Of a DNA stretch of 7,827 nucleotides, positions 6,156 through 7,827 are shown one piece after another. Positions within the stretch are counted from its first letter, which is position 1. Each line of letters begins with the position of its first letter. The translations under genes were made by a program, and so were the position numbers. The notes under the pieces are model-generated. The model saw nothing but the letters and a program-made list of their open reading frames with translations. It ran no database searches and was not told the DNA's origin. This DNA comes from Candidatus Woesearchaeota archaeon (GTDB lineage Archaea > Nanobdellota > Nanobdellia > Woesearchaeales > UBA11716), in contig DUKR01000109.1 in the NCBI GenBank assembly GCA_013329175.1, positions 7,824-15,650 on the forward strand, read 5' to 3'.

Positions 6156-7442
6156 CTAGCTTTTTAGCTTTCGTATGATGTCCTGCACCAAGAGAAGCTC
6201 TTCAGCTCCTGACATCATGTTGCGAAGCTTGAGCTTTTTTTGCCGTAATTCATCTTCTCCAGCAAAAGCCACAAAGGGTATTCCAAGAGATGAAGCGTAT
6301 TTGAGGTTCTTGGTAACCCCTCTCTGATTGAGGTCCATCTCTGTCTTTATCCCTTTCTCCCTGAGCTGGCGGGCAATGGGGTATGCGTCCTTCTGGTTGC
6401 CGATGGGGATGAGATACAGCTGCGTGACGGTCTTTGGGGTGTCTTTTTTCTTTTCCATGCAGGCATCAAATATCCTGTCCAGGCCAAAAGAGAGGCCTAC
6501 AGCAGGGAAGTCGCCCCTTCCCAAAAATTCCCCGATGAGATTATCCCAGCGGCCGCCTGAGCAGACTGCGCTTTTTACTTTGCTTTCTTTCAGGAATGCC
6601 TCGAAGATAGTGCCAGTGTAGTAGGATAGCCCTCTGGCAAGTGAAGGGTCAAAGTCGTAGCTGATCTTGAGGGCATCAAGCAACTCCATGAGGTCTTTGA
6701 GCTCTCTTGATCCTTCAGATTCTCCGATTTCCTTCACGATTGCCGCAAGCTTTTCAGCGTTGCTTCCTGATTGGCCAATGATGGAGAATATCCCTGCTGC
6801 CGCTTCTTTGCTGATGCCTTTTTCTTCCAGCTCTTTTTCTACAGTGCCTTTGCCGAATCTCTCTAGTTTGTCTATGGAGAGGATTGCGCCTTCCCTTCGG
6901 CTTTGGGGAATTCCTGCCTTTTCCATGATATCAGAAAGGAGCTTGCGGCTTGAGATGCGGATTAATGCGTCAAAGCCAAGATTTCTGAAAGCGTCATGGG
7001 CTATTGTAATGCACTCAGCATCTGCTGCCATCGCCCTGCTTCCGACTATGTCTATGTCGCACTGGGTGAACTGGCGATATCGGGCGAGTGAGACTGGGCC
7101 GTCTCGAAATACATAGCCCATGGCGTAGCGCTTGAAGGGCATCTTGAGCTGCGGATTCATGCCAATCACCCTTGCCAAGGGGACGGTAAGGTCATACCTG
7201 AGGCCCAATTCCCTTTTGCCCTGATCATGGAGCCTGAAGGTCTCTTTGAGGATCTCCTCGCCTCCGGCGTATTTTGCCGAGAGGATGTCATAGCGCTCAA
7301 GGATTGGCGTCTCTAAGGGAGAGAAGCCGTAGAGTTCGAAGGTCTCCTTCAGCACTGCGGCTATCTTCTCTTTTACTATCTGCTCAGCGGGAAGGGTGTC
7401 TCTTGTCCCGCGGGCGTTCATGAGCTCGAGTTTTGCTGGCAT
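6156..7442 (-). CDS. hisS: Histidyl-tRNA synthetase
   Basis: This class II aminoacyl-tRNA synthetase charges tRNA-His with histidine in the cytoplasm. The 428-residue protein has normal HisRS length and order: RGTRDTLP (11-18); motif 1, about 36-50, with Pro45; LRYDLTVPLAR (81-91); motif 2 (RYAMGYVFRDGP, 105-116, then RYRQFTQCDIDIVG, 121-134); the histidine-binding segment ARGLSYYTGTIFE (269-281); SGGRWDNLI (295-303); and motif 3 (GLSFGLDRI, 316-324, with Arg323). The anticodon-binding domain covers about 340-428. Motif 2 reads FRD where many HisRS have FR-x-E, and the histidine-binding segment has GLSYY where GLDYY is common; both look like subfamily differences, as other catalytic residues are intact. 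ATG at 7442 lies about 27 bp from a TATA box and lacks a Shine-Dalgarno, indicating a probably leaderless mRNA. It heads a pair with the KaiC-like gene. Confidence 0.97.
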   Translation of the reverse strand: MPAKLELMNARGTRDTLPAEQIVKEKIAAVLKETFELYGFSPLETPILERYDILSAKYAGGEEILKETFRLHDQGKRELGLRYDLTVPLARVIGMNPQLKMPFKRYAMGYVFRDGPVSLARYRQFTQCDIDIVGSRAMAADAECITIAHDAFRNLGFDALIRISSRKLLSDIMEKAGIPQSRREGAILSIDKLERFGKGTVEKELEEKGISKEAAAGIFSIIGQSGSNAEKLAAIVKEIGESEGSRELKDLMELLDALKISYDFDPSLARGLSYYTGTIFEAFLKESKVKSAVCSGGRWDNLIGEFLGRGDFPAVGLSFGLDRIFDACMEKKKDTPKTVTQLYLIPIGNQKDAYPIARQLREKGIKTEMDLNQRGVTKNLKYASSLGIPFVAFAGEDELRQKKLKLRNMMSGAEELLLVQDIIRKLKS

Positions 7443-7454
7443 TTTGTGGATGGT

Positions 7455-7598
7455 TTAGAATGGTGATTTATAGATGTTTCTCCTGTGTCCGATTTTAACT
7501 ACAAGAATGAGCAACTTCTCTTCTTGTATGCCAAGAAGCCCTCTGTAGCCACCGACAAGGAATTTGTAGTGGTCACTTGCAATTAACTGGTTTTGCAT
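7455..7598 (-). pseudogene. RelE/ParE-superfamily toxin, C-terminal half only
   Basis: The 47-codon frame encodes the last three beta-strands typical of RelE-type mRNA-interferase toxins: DHYKFLVGGYRGLLGIQ followed by EKLLILVVKIGHRRNIYK, ending SPF. The G-H-R-R-x-[IV]-Y-[KR] ending is a strong superfamily mark. Full toxins have about 85-90 residues with two N-terminal helices. Those helices are not visible here: TAA lies directly before the ATG at 7598-7596, and I could not read a convincing N-terminal half in the other frames upstream. It is probably a decayed or truncated toxin gene, or one broken by a frameshift. It ends 12 bases before hisS, and the hisS TATA box lies in its IYKS codons. 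Whether it is expressed is unknown. Confidence 0.6.
7465..7472 (-). promoter_or_regulatory. TATA box of hisS
   Basis: Minus-strand TATAAATC, centred about 27 bp before the hisS ATG at 7442, preceded by purine-rich AGAAAC that could act as a BRE. The spacing predicts initiation at or near the start codon, that is, a leaderless transcript. The box lies in the coding sequence of the toxin fragment. Confidence 0.65.
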
Positions 7599-7827
7599 TT
7601 AGTCTTTCTCAAGCCTCTTTTATTGAAAATGTCCCTCAAACTGTAAACTTCACCATCATGAAGCCTGCAACTCTGTTGCATGGCCAGAGACACTAGTCTC
7701 GCTGCCTGCCCCTCTGTAATTATGAAGGGCATCGCTCCAGAAAAAAATGCATTCCCTAAAAGCTCATTGCCGACGGCTACTTTACCAAAAGCGGCGCTAC
7801 TGCCCTCTCTCCTTCTGCCTGCGGTGA
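7583..7827 (-). CDS. Unrecognised reading frame, truncated by the window edge
   Basis: A minus-strand frame is open from the right edge to TAA at 7585-7583, about 80 codons. Near the edge it reads AAFGKVAVGNELLGNAFF and continues through PFIITEGQAARLVSLAMQQ and GEVYSLRDIFNKRG. An internal ATG (7734-7732) would give a 49-residue protein starting MPFIITEGQ. I do not recognise the family. The composition is protein-like rather than shadow-like, and its 3' end overlaps the start of the RelE-type fragment by 16 bases, an arrangement typical of toxin-antitoxin pairs. An antitoxin-like role is possible only by position. The last codons (KTKCKTS) look less constrained and may be out of frame after a mutation. 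Confidence 0.35.
   Translation of the reverse strand, partial: TAGRRREGSSAAFGKVAVGNELLGNAFFSGAMPFIITEGQAARLVSLAMQQSCRLHDGEVYSLRDIFNKRGLRKTKCKTS

Noticed and set aside
5455..6159. 234-codon plus-strand frame opposite the KaiC-like gene
   Set aside because: It overlaps the end of spt5, begins with no signal and lacks a recognisable fold. The minus-strand frame has RecA/KaiC-like strands and starts 5 bases after hisS, so it is preferred, although the plus frame's length is a reason for some caution.

Overview
The window is almost certainly archaeal chromosome. It carries an archaeal-type SecE/Sec61-gamma, an Spt5 with only NGN and KOW domains, a three-domain FKBP of the long archaeal (FKBP26-like) type, an archaeal FtsZ, and AT-rich TATA-like boxes about 25-30 bp ahead of several genes. 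The order ftsZ-secE-spt5 is a conserved archaeal arrangement. I cannot place the lineage; a DPANN-like or euryarchaeal-grade archaeon would fit.

Layout. Positions 1-298 hold no convincing complete gene. From 2656 down to 299 (minus strand) a two-gene operon encodes a secreted or membrane-anchored multi-domain beta-sandwich protein and a SpoIIM/DUF95-family polytopic membrane protein. A 214-bp divergent promoter region follows (2657-2870). It contains a perfect 28-bp inverted repeat whose two arms lie 4 bp upstream of the two divergent TATA boxes. Plus-strand genes then run from 2871 to 5489: FKBP-type prolyl isomerase, ftsZ (with its own probable promoter inside the end of the FKBP gene), secE (only 58 codons) and spt5. 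Converging on spt5 is a minus-strand pair: histidyl-tRNA synthetase (7442 to 6156), followed 5 bp later by a KaiC/RAD55-like ATPase-fold protein without a P-loop (6150 to 5515). At the right edge are a 47-codon RelE-type toxin fragment, overlapping the hisS promoter, and a truncated minus-strand reading frame that leaves the window.

How the genes fit together. SecE (translocon), Spt5 (RNA polymerase processivity) and FtsZ (division) are housekeeping functions. The FKBP is probably a cytosolic chaperone/isomerase. The beta-sandwich protein and SpoIIM homologue are co-transcribed envelope proteins of unknown role, and the shared promoter architecture suggests they are co-regulated with the FKBP gene. 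The ribosomal L11-L1-L10-L12 genes that follow spt5 in many archaea are absent here; the strand switches instead. The most noteworthy observation is the duplicated upstream element in the divergent promoter.
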